The notes under the pieces: generated by a model | Database searches by the model: none | Seen by the model: only the letters and a program-made list of their open reading frames with translations | Told to the model about the DNA's origin: nothing | In this document: piece by piece, positions 23,401-33,147 of the stretch | How positions within the stretch are numbered: position 1 is the first letter of the stretch | Layout: the number at the start of each line of letters is the position of its first letter | Origin: Brachionus manjavacas | Taxonomy: Eukaryota > Rotifera > Eurotatoria > Ploima > Brachionidae | Assembly (NCBI GenBank): GCA_019054805.1 | Contig: JAHQIY010000014.1 | Coordinates: 372,001-436,000, forward strand | DNA length: 64,000 bases | Reading direction: 5' to 3' | Position numbers and translations under genes: made by a program

Positions 23401-25344
23401 AAAATATGATACAAAGTGTTTTGTAATCATGAAAGTCTAATGTATTTATGTATAAAATTTAAAAAGTTCTGGATAAACAAATCACCAGATTTTATCGGAA
23501 ACAAACTCGCGCCAACCTTTGCTGAACTCCCGTTACATCGCCTTGCATTCGCCAAAACTTCTTCATAGAATACTGGAAGATTCACGTCAAAGCTTTTTTC
23601 TGCTAAACATGGTTAATTAGCTAAGATTTTTGAATCACCAGAACAAAACCATAATTTAGAAATTCTTCAGCACTTTGCTTTGATCATCAACTTAAAATAG
23701 AGGAACATTTTTTTTAGCTAATTTTAACAAAAATTAATCCGCAAATAAATAAAAATCTCAACACCAACTAAATTTTTTTTTTCTTATCACAAAAATTCGT
23801 TATTCATTTAGCTTATCTGACTTAATAAGCCATTTAGCACATGCGTTTCTATGGTAGCTTATGGAGAAAAAAATTTTGTCGAAGAATATTTGACTTTTGG
23901 TTTGGAACCTATTCATTTTTTTTTTATTGTCTCTGGCCTAACCAAACTAACCTCTGTCTATTTTTCAAGTACGAACACGGCATCGAGTCTATCGTTTATG
24001 AATCGAATTAAAACACTCGAGTCCAAATCAAAGCGAACTAACACGCCGTACACCACTCAAACCAATCAGCCATCTCAAGCCAACTTTGTAAATAGCAATG
24101 CGTATCAGCAAACAGTAAAACCAAATCGTGCTCAAAAAACAAATGATTTCTACGAGAACTCGTATTTGAACTTTTCCAAAAACTACACATCTACATCGCC
24201 CACAAATGATCGCAAGCCGAAGCCGCGCAGCACAAACATCGACGAGCAGCAAACAAGGTACCGCCTCAACGCCTACCAAGACAAGCTGCCGGACCACAAA
24301 TTTTTCAACCGCAACTACAAGCCTACCGAAATGGTCGTGACCAACAGATGCGCCAACGACTCGCCGTCACCGTCCAACGCCAATTTAGACCCGACCGGCT
24401 CCTCCAGGCACAACTCGGGCGAGGTAAACAAAGGCCTCACAAGCACTTCCATGAATTTGAACCGGCTCAAGCTGCTCAAGAAGCGAAACGCGCTCAAAAA
24501 ATCGATCGCCACCACCAACCAACAGAGCTCATCGCCGACCAGCAAGAGCCACACCAACTTCGAGTACAACTACACACTGATCGCCAATTCCAAAGAGGAC
24601 TTCAAGTCTCAGACGAGCCTTAACAATACCATGACAAACAAAGCGTACAGTAATCACTTGAGCCGCAATTCTTTGAACAACACCGAGTCATACCTGGGCT
24701 CGAATCATCAGCTGACTATGAACAAATCGAGTGAGACAATTGACGAGCTGCACTTGGCCGAGCTCAGAGCAAAGTCGACCAATTTCAACAACAGTTTGAA
24801 CAGAGTTAGGTCGACGCCGCACATAAACAATCAGAGCGGCATGCCGGCCATAAACGGCAGGACCAAAAGCGAAAACGAGCTGATCAATCTTCCAGAAGCA
24901 GATGCCAAATCACGCTTTAAAACAGTGTCACAAATAAATTTGTTTAATAATAAGTCGAATAAGAGCCGGCCTGTTTCGCGGCTCGACAACAAGAAAAAAA
25001 GTGAGGCCGAGTCGGCCACCAAAGCGCTCAGAGACGCTCAGCTTGAGGCCAAAGGTGATCAGCTCAAAGTCGGATTTTCGAGCCAGGAATCTGGCAAGTC
25101 TGTGGCAAATCAGATATTTGATATGAAGTTGGGAGTGGACGCGTTTGAACCTAGTCCTTATAATATTATGTCCGATCCGGTTATTAGTGAACAGTTTAAA
25201 AAGTTGTATGAAGAAGACGAGTATTTTCAGCAAGTTCACAAAAAGTGCTGTGAATGGTTGAACAAATATGTTTATCCGTCTATTGAGAATAGTACCTATG
25301 CGCTTAGTTCTACTTCGGCTAGCAATAGTCGAAGTCTTAAGTAG
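17443..25344 (+). CDS. Disordered Ser/Asn/Thr-rich protein of unknown function
   Basis: Two-exon model: 17443-17753 and 23970-25344, 561 residues. Exon 1 ends AG|GTAATT in phase 2. Exon 2 follows the acceptor CTATTTTTCAAG and completes an AGT codon, so the frame is kept. Both parts share a low-complexity Ser/Asn/Thr/Lys composition. The C-terminal 70 residues look folded and acidic: AFEPSPYNIMSDPVI, then LYEEDEYFQQVHKKCCEW. No signal peptide or membrane span is seen. I do not recognise the family; a cytoskeletal or adaptor role would be a guess. Exon 2, at 24.1-25.1 kb, is much richer in G and C than its surroundings. The join across 6.2 kb is inferred from phase and composition only; the two parts could be separate genes. 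Confidence 0.6.
21166..21598. mobile_element. hAT-like MITE with 8-base target duplication
   Basis: 433 bases. The right end read in reverse is CAGAGTTGTTTAAAAGTCAC, and the left end is the near match CATAGTTGTTTAAATATCAC. Both continue into AAGTCCAAGTCCGGGCTTT next to A/T runs. The flanks GTTATACT (21158-21165) and CTTATACT (21599-21606) agree at seven of eight bases. CAGAG ends with an 8-base duplication are typical of hAT elements. There is no transposase frame inside, so it is non-autonomous. Confidence 0.72.
21836..22640 (-). mobile_element. Decayed LINE 3' ends, minus strand
   Basis: Two tail-like motifs occur at 21864-21893 and 22046-22070. Each has a palindromic CTCCTT(TT)AAGGAG box beside a T-rich tail, as in the better copy at 48300-48990. 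The stretch 22470-22610 resembles, on the minus strand, the C-terminal coding part of that copy (shared words such as ACATGTGACAG and GAGTAAGAGTTTCAAGACCA). It is very degraded, and the boundaries are approximate. Confidence 0.45.
22704..23533. mobile_element. Tc1/mariner-like inverted-repeat element, non-autonomous
   Basis: About 830 bases with terminal inverted repeats of roughly 100 bases at about 85 percent identity. The left end begins ACGGGTGTTCAGAAAAGGTT. The right end, reversed, begins ACGGGAGTTCAGCAAAGGTT. TA dinucleotides lie directly outside both ends (22702-22703 and 23534-23535), as expected for Tc1/mariner. No transposase frame is visible inside. Confidence 0.7.
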
Positions 25345-25729
25345 TTTTTTTTTCTTTTTTTTTCATTCAGATAGCATTAAATTTTTTAAATATACGGTTT
25401 TCTAAATTAAATAAAAAATTTTATTCGATTAAAATTATTTAGATCAAAAAATTTTCTCACTTTGATCTAAAAATTTACATTTTTTTAAACTTTTATTATT
25501 TGAAATGTTCCAAACACTTAAAATACATTTGATAATTGGAATATTTTGTTAGTAGTTAAATATCAAAAGCTCTCCAAATAAAAGATTTGGTGTAAAAGTT
25601 TTCTACTTTTCTGTTCTCGAGATTAGATTTAATTCTGATCGAGTTCAGTTAGGATAAAATTCAAAACTTATTCAACAAGAAGATAAAAAAAAGCATTTAA
25701 AAATGCTGTTTAGTAATTCAGAAGATGCT
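25345..25729. other. 3' flank of the Ser/Asn-rich gene
   Basis: A/T-rich, with AATAAA shortly after the stop codon (about 25409). Nothing else recognised. Confidence 0.4.
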
Positions 25730-26018
25730 TGTTACTGGAAGAATAAAAAGAATAGTTGTTTAATAGTTTATTGCAACAACATAATATAAATATAATTTAA
25801 TATCATATAATGTCATTAAAAGGATTTTGTTCGTTTCTTATATATAGCATTGACATCTGTGTCTCGTTAGAAATAATGACTCTTCTAGAATAGAATTTCA
25901 TTCTGATTCTAGAAGTATTGCGAGGCGTGTGAATTAATAACGTAGTCACGTATTCTGTAAATATGATTTAAACACGAGCTGATCAACAAGTAAGTGAGTG
26001 CTTAAAGTGTGGGTAACA
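25730..26018 (-). repeat. Candidate solitary LTR
   Basis: 289 bases with inverted ends TGTTAC...GTAACA. On the minus strand it has a TATATAAG box in the middle and AATAAA about 40 bases from the end, the usual order inside an LTR. The flanks ATGCT and GGCTT are not a clean target duplication, and I see no partner copy in the window. It is a fossil at best, and the family cannot be told. Confidence 0.35.
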
Positions 26019-26422
26019 GGCTTTACCTTAACACTCAAAATCCGAAGACGATTTTTTTCCACCCTCCACAAAAATTGTCTCTCATTTTGATAGATAATCA
26101 AAGTCGTGGTTAATATTGCTTTTAATTCCAAATTTTACTAAATTACAATAATTCCTATAATAAATATTAACTTTTTGAACCATGTCTCGATGAAAGCTGC
26201 CTTACAAGCTCTTGAACTTCTTATAAATGCGGATGATGCTCAACGAGTATTCTCTGATGAAAATTATAATGATTATTAGGATAATCAAAACTTTGAAAAT
26301 GATTTTGATGGAGAAATGGAAACACCAAATAAAACTAATACCGAAAATAAATCAGATGAATACTCAGGTATTGAATAACCTAAAAAAGAATAAGCAACTT
26401 AATAACAAATAATAATTTTCCT

Positions 26423-26505
26423 CATTATATCCTAGTGGATAATGGGGAGGCGCTCATCTCCTTTTCTAGTGCCTTTTTGAGAGAGGCTTCGATCTGCCAC
26501 TGATA
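26423..26505 (-). mobile_element. SINE 3'-end fragment
   Basis: It shares CCTAGTGGATAATGGGGAGG and CGCTCATCTCCTTTT with the complete SINE at 27440-27738, about 80 percent alike over some 80 bases, plus the AATAATAATT tail side. The tRNA-like head is missing. It is therefore a 5'-truncated copy or another member sharing the same tail. Confidence 0.55.
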
Positions 26506-26875
26506 AAATAAACTATAAAATATTTTAATTATTTAAATTAATTTAGCTGAATTTTGCGTTTACAAACAAAAATTGTGATTATCTTAAATTGATTAATATT
26601 TTTCTTTTTGTCAGCCCAATGTAAAAAATGATTGCAACAATAATTTCTTAAATTTAAATATTTCTATTTATTATGCACACATGGCGACAGAAATTTGATA
26701 TAATCTAGAAGAAAAAAAAATTATTTTTCAATTAAAATGCGGAAATTGACAGTGCATTGGAAGGAGATGATTAAGATAGAGATGATAAAATTACATTTGA
26801 CGAGTTGATACAATAATTAAAAAAAAAATAATTGAAATAAATTTACTCAGAAATCACCTAAAAGGATCTCGGGAG

Positions 26876-27230
26876 GGGTTGTGAAGTTCGTTTCAATTCG
26901 ATCTTTTCAACTCAGAAAAACTTGAATAATTTTTTTACTAAAAGAGATAATTCAGTTCTGTAAAATGCTTAATGGTTAAGCAACTTTGCTTAATACAGTA
27001 AAATAAGTCTGGAAAATACTCTGCATTTTTATGCATTTTGCACGCCATTAAAAAGTAATCCAATCAAGTGTGCAATTATATTGCAGGGATTTTGCAGACA
27101 TATGTTTGAGGTTTGAGAAAAGTTGCTTAACCATCAAGCATTTAACAGAACTAAATTATCTATTTTAGTAAAAAAGTTATTCATTTTTTCTGAATTGAAA
27201 CGATCGAATTGAAATGAACTTCACAACCAT
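26876..27230. mobile_element. Mutator-like MITE with perfect 10-base target duplication
   Basis: 355 bases. The terminal inverted repeats run about 120 bases each and are roughly 85 percent alike. The left begins GGGTTGTGAAGTTCGTTTCA; the right reversed begins ATGGTTGTGAAGTTCATTTC. ATCTCGGGAG occurs directly outside both ends (26866-26875 and 27231-27240). Long inverted repeats with 9-11 base duplications are characteristic of Mutator-like elements. No transposase frame is present. Confidence 0.78.
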
Positions 27231-27439
27231 ATCTCGGGAGACCAATATAGAAGAGAGAATTAAATACTGCGATTCAATAATTGATGAATTATTTACTGAT
27301 TCGAACTAAATTAAAGTGGCCTATGAAGATTACGAATGGCTAATACACATATACGACCCGGGACATGAATACTTTAACCAGAAAGAAAATGTAAATGCAA
27401 ACATTTTAGAAAATTTGCCCTTTTACAATCAATGCATCT

Positions 27440-27738
27440 AATAATAATTGATCCTATTCTACCCTAGTGGATAATGGGGAGGCGCTCATCTCCTTTTAAT
27501 GTACCTTTTTGAGCAACGGCTACGACCTGACACAGAGGCTACTGCATCGAGTTGATCATCTACACCGAAATTATTACCCAGTCGAAACTGGTCCCCCTAT
27601 TTTTATGGTGAAAGAGGTTTAAACATTCGCCCCGTATTGCAGAGATATTTTAAAGATTTTATCAGTCTCAGCGGGTTTTGAACCCTCGATCTTCTGCTTG
27701 CATGACTATCACGCAAACCATTTGGCTATACGGGCTCT
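27440..27738 (-). mobile_element. tRNA-derived SINE with 13-base target duplication
   Basis: 299 bases on the minus strand. The head starts AGAGCCCGTATAGCCAAATG and carries a Pol III A box (TAGCCAAATGG) and B box (GGTTCAAAACC), like a decayed tRNA with a hairpin in the anticodon position. A body follows with GACCAGTTTCGACTGGG, then a tail with GGAGATGAGCGCCTCCCC and a short ATTATT end. AATCAATGCATCT lies exactly on both sides (27427-27439 and 27739-27751). No family name is assigned. Confidence 0.82.
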
Positions 27739-27949
27739 AATCAATGCATCTGCTTGACTAAAATTATACCGTATTTGATCAATAATTAAAAAAAAAGAAA
27801 AAAAAAACATTAAACTTTATTTGAAAGGTATAACTAGGACGATACTCAGTAGCCGTAATAGATTATGAGTATGCGCCTCCGGTAGTGGATCACGAACAGC
27901 TGCTTTTCCGAGGAGGGATCACTAGTAAGTAATTTAGTAATCATTAGCC

Positions 27950-28620
27950 ATATCAACGCTTAGTGATCCGTATTCACAAGGAATTTATATCCATACAGCT
28001 CTGTGCGAAGTTCTTTAATTGCGTACACAACTGTCATATATTCTCTTTCAGTGCTGCTGTAATGAATTTCGGCACCTTTGAGTAGTCATGACGCGTACAT
28101 ACATACATATTCGTTTCCATTTTCATCAATTTTTTACATTTTTTTTTACTTAGTCGTGCAATGGTTTTGCAATTTTCGCAAAATCTTTTACGAAAATTCT
28201 ATAATAACCACATAAACCTAGAAAACTTTGAACTTGCTTAACATTTTTGGGAGTTTTTCTTTTATTGATAGTCTAAAGTTTAGCTGAATCCATTTCTATT
28301 GTCGATCCTGATACTAAATGACCAAGAACTTTAACTTTTTTGGCGAACCAAGTGCATCTGTTTGGTTTAATTTTAAGTTCTGCTTTTCTAAGAATGTTTC
28401 CTACTTCTATCAGATGCTCTAGGTGTTCTTCTATTGCTTTCGAGTGAATAATGATATCGTCAAGGTATACCTTTACAAACATTTTATTGCCAAATAGCCT
28501 GTGCATCATTCTGCTGAATTGAGCTGGCGCATTTTTTAACCCAAAAGGTAACATTTTAAATTGGTAATGTTCGTCTGGAGTTGAGAATGCTGTTTTATCC
28601 TTCGAATCTGGGTGCACCAG
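27950..28620 (-). mobile_element. Ty3/Gypsy pol fossil
   Basis: A minus-strand fragment of an LTR element. Reverse transcriptase (KVYLDDIIIHSK, LKNAPAQFSRMMH) is followed by RNase H remnants (TEREYMTVVYAIKEL). Both LTRs and the rest of the element are absent. It carries several breaks and is clearly older than, and distinct from, the element at 4467-11157. Confidence 0.75.
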
Positions 28621-29132
28621 GCGTTATAAGCAAATGCAAAAAGAAGATTTTGGTGTGACTCTTGGTTGATGTGCAACTGTTTTTGGCAAAATACTACTGT
28701 TTTGATATATAATAAAAGATTGTAAACTTCACACTTTCTTTTATTCAAATGGCTAAAAATAAGCTAGCTAGTAAACAACACATCATTTAAATGCAACTTA
28801 GACGATTTAATAGTCAGGGATTATTTAGTTTTTTGTGAATATCATTTTTTTATGATAAGCTTTAAAAAATTGCAAACAAAATTAAAAGTTATGTATCAAT
28901 AAGTAAAAAAAAAATCAATACAAAATTTTAACTAAAAAAGTAGATTCAATATTTATCTAACAAGCTTCACTTCTCTCTACTTTTAATTAATTTTTTCATT
29001 TTAAGTCCATATGCACTTAGTGGTATTAATTATAACTTGATTAGTTAAAATGCTGGCTCGAAATTAGGTTAGTCTTAATGCGTAAAGATTGATATTATTA
29101 AAAAAATTCATCCAACAAGACAAGATGCCATT
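28621..29132. other. Spacer with no recognised gene
   Basis: A/T-rich sequence between the Gypsy fossil and the Tc1 fragment. A short open frame here belongs to neither element and has no match I know. Confidence 0.4.
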
Positions 29133-29560
29133 AGACAAGTATAATATAGGTTGCATTTTTAAACGAACAAAGCATAGAAGTGGTTCTATTGAAATTTGGT
29201 GCTGTATGAGGTACTATGGTACTATTGAATTTTTTTTCTAAATTTGACGTAGGGCTTATTCTCACAGATATGTTGAAATTTTGCATTAATAGATATACTA
29301 AGAAAAGATGAAGCCTTCAAATTCCAACAAGAAAATTTCCTTTGCCATCGAGCCAGATAAGTTAAGGAATGATTCCAAGAGCAAAATACTAAAGTCCTAT
29401 CTTTGCCTGCAAACAGTCCCGATCCTAATTGCATTGTAGATTTATTGAGTTGGCTCGATAAAAAGATTTTAAGACATCGGCCAAGGTCATTTGGTGAGCG
29501 GAAGGAAATCTTCCCAGTATTATTAATACTTGTGGTAAGAAGCGGAAAACCGATTTTTAA
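29133..29560 (+). pseudogene. Tc1/mariner transposase, C-terminal part, decayed
   Basis: Plus-strand fragments read in the order of a Tc1 transposase core. FKRTKHRSGSIEIWCCMRYYG corresponds to the family's HGGGSVMVWGCFSYYG region. A motif resembling FQQDNAPCHRAR and VKEWFQ comes next, then LPANSPDPNCIVDLLSWLDK, which matches the family's SPDLNPIENLWxxLK block. Stops and frame changes show it is dead. No terminal repeats were found around it. It could be the protein source for the short Tc1-like element at 22704-23533, but that link is not shown. Confidence 0.65.
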
Positions 29561-29589
29561 TTTTTTCTTTATTAATTTAAATTTTCGAA

Positions 29590-29690
29590 ACAATTGAGTA
29601 TGTAAGGCCGAATTTTTGCGCGATTGATGATGTAGAATTTCCTTCTTTGCCTTTATTGATAATCGCAATTTTAGAATTGATATCAATAAT
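29590..29690 (-). pseudogene. Tc1-type helix-turn-helix fragment
   Basis: On the minus strand the stretch reads like IAIINKGKEGNSTSSIAQKF followed by GLTYSIVSKI, the N-terminal DNA-binding helix-turn-helix of Tc1-like transposases. It points away from the C-terminal fragment just to its left, so the two come from different copies or from an inverted rearrangement. Confidence 0.5.
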
Positions 29691-29845
29691 TTTTCTTTTT
29701 ATTAATTTCAAATGATTTATAAAATATTGGTTTTATTTTTTTGAAAATCTGGTCGAGCTGCAAAGCTCCCTCAGCAAAAAATAAATAAAAAGAAACAACA
29801 TATCTTTAGAAAGCTAATATAAAAATGATACTGGTTTTTAAGCAT

Positions 29846-30123
29846 GGTCAAAAGTTCGATAGGATCGATTATATAGATATTTTTATATAAGATAAATTCT
29901 TAAGGTTTAGACTTAGATCTGTGAATGCAATATAGTGCTACATTCAAAGTTCAAATATCAAGGTTTGCTAATTTGCACACCTTTAGCAGACTTTTACAGT
30001 TGATGCAACTTTGAATGTTGCACCATGCTGCATTCACAGAACTAATTTTAAACTTTTAGAAAAAAAGTTATTTAATTTTTTTTACACTTTGTTTTGTTCT
30101 TTTGTACTGAACTTTACAAAACC
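29846..30123. mobile_element. Second MITE of the 26876 family, more decayed
   Basis: About 278 bases with inverted ends. The inner words TTAGATCTGTGAATGCA and TTAGTTCTGTGAATGCA are strongly matched. The outer right end reversed (GGTTTTGTAAAGTTC) lines up with the ends of the MITE at 26876, as do AAATAACTTTTTTTCTAAAA and TTAGTTCTGT. No clean target duplication is seen. Confidence 0.5.
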
Positions 30124-30189
30124 AAATATTTATAAAATTGAGATTTAATATTGCCCTTTTTGCTAAAAATAAAAAAATGAACCTGAGAA

Positions 30190-30990
30190 AGGATATTTTC
30201 CAACGAATGACGTTCACCTTTAGCTGAATAAGTTTATATATTAGACCGTTGTGCCAGACTGGATCAAATGCTTTTCAAATATCAAGAAAAATACCACATG
30301 TGTAATACTAATGGGGTGATAATTATAAAGATCACTTTCCGAATCGGATGTTTTGGGGGATCATAGAAACATGGGCAACTTTCCACGCCTTTAGGACGAG
30401 TCCTTTGCTGAGACTTGGATCAAAGAGGTTAAGTATTTAGGTACAAGCTTTGTTGAAGATATTTTTTTAGTAAAGCTTGTGAATCATCTCAGGACCAGAT
30501 ACTGAAGTCTCTTTAGTATTCTTAACAGCTTCTAGGAATTCAGTGATGCTTATTGGGACAAAAGTGAGGTAAGGTTCTTTATGGGTAAACATTAACAGCT
30601 TTAACAGATAGATAAAGGGTAATGGTCTCTAGTCTTGTCGTATGTCTCCATAACTTTGAAATCTAATACCTTTTAAATGAGTTTGAGGAGCAGATGTCTA
30701 AGATCTGGTTGAAGTTTAAGTAAGTACGGAAAAAAGTTGGAGCCTTATTGTTTAGAATACAGAAGCAGAAGAATATTTAAGATTTGTTCAAGGACGTTTC
30801 CATTGGTGTCTTTTGGTCCACGGTTTGGCATTCGCATTTAAGTGACCCCCTAGAATAAAGTACTGACACTTTCTGGAGATTTATATGAAAGTTCAACAGA
30901 GTAACAGAGATTTTTGTTTTTCTTGCTAAATGGGGGATTTTAAAGGGTGAAAATGGAAATGGTTTTATTATCTGCTTTAAGATTGATGTT
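30190..30990 (-). mobile_element. LINE remnant: endonuclease then reverse transcriptase
   Basis: Reading the minus strand, a decayed AP-type endonuclease region (about 30780-30950) is followed by reverse transcriptase. ISITEFLEAVKNTKETSVSG is clear at about 30460-30550. A motif like KAWKVAHVSMIP comes next, and KAFDPVWHNGLIYKL is near the left end. This order is that of jockey/CR1-type non-LTR elements. Several stops and frame changes are present, so it is dead. Confidence 0.68.
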
Positions 30991-31004
30991 ATTATAATAA
31001 TGAT

Positions 31005-31320
31005 GATAATAATAATAATAATAATATTAGCTACAACAGGCATTAGCCTGTAGAGCATGACTAAGAGTCACTATGGTAGCTAAAACGAGTTACAAAACAA
31101 AAGATAAATAAACTAAAAAGAAGTTTTGTTTAATTGTAGTTGATCTGACGCTAAAAAATCATCCAGTTTCTTTTTTAAATTGTCTTTTGATGTTGCTGCC
31201 ATTACGTCAGGTGGTAATCTATTCCAGCTATCAACCACTCGATTTAAAATGAAATTCTCTCTGTTACTTATCCTTGTGTATTGCTTTACTAGTCTATGCT
31301 TTTGACAATAATGCAATGTA
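31005..31320 (-). mobile_element. LINE 3' end with (ATT)n-type tail
   Basis: The minus-strand frame 31113-31316 carries RVVDSWNRLPPDVM, the standard C-terminal motif of jockey/CR1-type reverse transcriptases, and ends with a stop. A short 3' UTR and a TTATTATTATTATT tail (about 31000-31025) follow. It is a separate, 5'-truncated copy placed upstream of the LINE remnant at 30190-30990. Confidence 0.72.
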
Positions 31321-32201
31321 AATAAGTTCCACGAGATGTTTTCTGCAAGAAGTCTTCGAAAAGTGGTAGTTTACTTAAGATATGATTATAGTTCCATTGT
31401 GTAATAACAAAATTATCTGACGAACTAGTATGAAAATCGGAAGTTGAGAAAGTTGGATAGTTATAAGCTTGTTGAGTTGGATTTTTTATTTTTTTATTTT
31501 ATTCATTTGGGCAGGAGTTTGTCGTTGATCAGATTTTGTCTTCAAAATTGGTATTTTATGGCTATGACTTCATTTTTTTGCATGGTTTGTCAGGTTATAT
31601 CTAAGGTAACAAGGTCTCTATTAGCTTGACAATTAACATTGTATGCTTCATTAGCAAAATCGTGTCCGATACTAAGACGACCATTTTTTGGATCGGTATC
31701 GTAATTCAATAAAATCTGAATTTGAATTTTAAAAAAACTTAATAAAATTTTTTTTAGTCAAAGTCAAATCTGTCTTTTAATTTTTAATCTTTGACTTTAA
31801 CAAAAAGCGAATAAAAGATACATTGAAGATAAGAATTTAGATTAAAAAAAATCAGCTAATTATTCCTGATATTAAAATTAACTCAAAACAAAATATACAA
31901 TTCAATTTTTAAATCCAAAATTTTAGTTAAAACAAAAAGCTGGTACAAATAAAAATTTAGAAATAAAATTTTGAAAAAAAAAGCTTTAAATCTTATGCTT
32001 TTTAAAAATTACTTGGAAAATCGATTTAAAAGACATTTAAAATATAATTAAATTAATGTGAAGCTTTATTTGAAACTAAAAAAATAATCATCAAAATTAA
32101 AACACAAAACCCTCCGAAGCATCATTGGAATTTTTAATTATTATTAAAAAAAATAAATATTGAACACTTAATTTTCTCACCATTTAGCAGAGATCGTTAT
32201 T
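31321..32201. other. Spacer before MAIP1
   Basis: No supported gene. The part near 31750-31800 has AGTCAAAGTC and its reverse, recalling the AAGTC-rich transposon ends seen elsewhere in the window. Confidence 0.4.
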
Positions 32202-32906
32202 ATGTTTTTATGGTCAAACATTTCAAGGGCTACATCTCGATTAGCTTTGACAGGCAGCCGAGCATTTAGCTATTCTGCCCTTAGGGCTCAAAGCGAACGA
32301 CCTAAAAGTGTCCACCCACTAATGCTAATGGACATGCCTAGAATATTAGTACCTAATTTATTCGAACTGATAAAAATAAGACTTAAAGTAAAATTTCGTA
32401 TGATGCAAATTGATCCTTCATTCAACTATGGAGAATTTTCCAAAGGAACATTACAAGCAGTGACAACTGTTTCGAACATGATTTCCAAAGGAGATTTTGA
32501 ATCTCTGGGTGATTTAGTCCATGGCAAGGCAATAGAAAAAATTAAAAATAATTATCAAATGTTGGACTCGAATCAAAAAAGGTTGATTGCAGTCAACCCG
32601 AATGATGTACAGGTTCAGGTGCACTATATGTTCGAAGAAGCCAAGGCAGACTCGAGCCTTTTTGTCAAAATGGGTCTGTTGTATTATGTAGTGCCTGGCT
32701 TCTATGATGCTATCCAGCAAACAATGCTCGATCCGCTCAAACAAATGGAAATAAGACGAAAATTTCAAGACGATTTAATTGTAGTTGATTACAGATTTGT
32801 AAGAGAATATGCCAAAGATAGTCCTTCAGACTGGTTAATTACAGAGTTGAATCATTGGGCTATCGCTGATCATGAAGAAGAATTCAAAGGAAGAAAACCA
32901 AATTAA
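32202..32906 (+). CDS. MAIP1: MAIP1-like mitochondrial m-AAA protease-interacting protein
   Basis: A single exon of 234 residues. The first 30 residues are Arg/Ser/Ala-rich without acidic residues, a mitochondrial presequence. The body has the Tim44-like fold pattern of MAIP1 (C2orf47): FNYGEFSKGTLQAVTTVSNM, then ISKGDFESLGDLVHGKAIEK, and an end with VREYAKDSPSDWLITELNHW. In mammals MAIP1 binds the matrix m-AAA protease and helps the calcium-uniporter subunit EMRE mature. The length is close to the vertebrate protein once the presequence is allowed for. The start is chosen because it gives the presequence, and CACCATTTAG, acceptor-like, lies just upstream. The 3' UTR with its AATAAA lies in the block duplicated around the LINE that follows. 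Confidence 0.82.
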   Translation: MFLWSNISRATSRLALTGSRAFSYSALRAQSERPKSVHPLMLMDMPRILVPNLFELIKIRLKVKFRMMQIDPSFNYGEFSKGTLQAVTTVSNMISKGDFESLGDLVHGKAIEKIKNNYQMLDSNQKRLIAVNPNDVQVQVHYMFEEAKADSSLFVKMGLLYYVVPGFYDAIQQTMLDPLKQMEIRRKFQDDLIVVDYRFVREYAKDSPSDWLITELNHWAIADHEEEFKGRKPN

Positions 32907-32926
32907 TTTGTTGCGTATTTTGTTGT

Positions 32927-33147
32927 AAATATTGGTTTATTAGAAATAAACTTTTAAAAAGTAAATAAAATTTTTATTTGAAATTTGACAATTATTTCTT
33001 TTATTTAAAAAAAATAGAATTTTTATAAGGGTAAGAATTGATAAAAAAAATATTTTTCTTTTGAAAATTCAATAGCCTCCGAACTTTACATGAAACTTTT
33101 AAATATATTTGATAATTATTAATTATTTAAAAAATTATTTTTTTTAT
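32927..33147 (+). repeat. Long target-site duplication, left copy
   Basis: 221 bases, about 97 percent identical to 33811-34034. It starts 21 bases after the MAIP1 stop codon and includes its AATAAA signal. Similarity ends exactly where the LINE begins. Confidence 0.85.

Larger units (their letters stand above)
17754..23969 (+). other. Probable 6.2 kb intron with transposon remnants
   Basis: It starts GTAATT and ends TTTTTCAAG. It is about 50 times longer than most introns in this window. Inside are a hAT-like MITE (21166-21598), LINE tail remnants (21836-22640) and a Tc1-like inverted-repeat element (22704-23533). The stretch 17760-21100 shows only A/T-rich sequence with no exon I can support. 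Confidence 0.5.
26163..27780 (+). pseudogene. Remnant coding sequence broken by two transposon insertions
   Basis: Several plus-strand stretches read like acidic protein in a shared style, for example ALELLINADDAQRVFSDENY at about 26205, ITFDELI at about 26795 and EDYEWLIHIYDPGHEYFNQ at about 27325. In-frame stops occur between them. A MITE (26876-27230) and a SINE (27440-27738) sit inside; their target duplications show that the flanking sequence was once continuous. I do not recognise the protein. It could be an old host gene or part of a transposon. Confidence 0.4.

Noticed and set aside
24028-25239. Antisense and +1 frames over the Ser/Asn-rich exon
   Set aside because: The exon is GC-richer, so stops are rare in all frames; the plus frame keeps the C-terminal folded-looking part.
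27660-27738. Functional tRNA gene
   Set aside because: A and B boxes are present, but the acceptor stem does not close and the T stem has a mismatch; flanking duplications show it is the head of a SINE.
27830-27960. GC-richer patch as another SINE
   Set aside because: No Pol III boxes, tail or flanking duplication could be found; its right part belongs to the Gypsy fossil.
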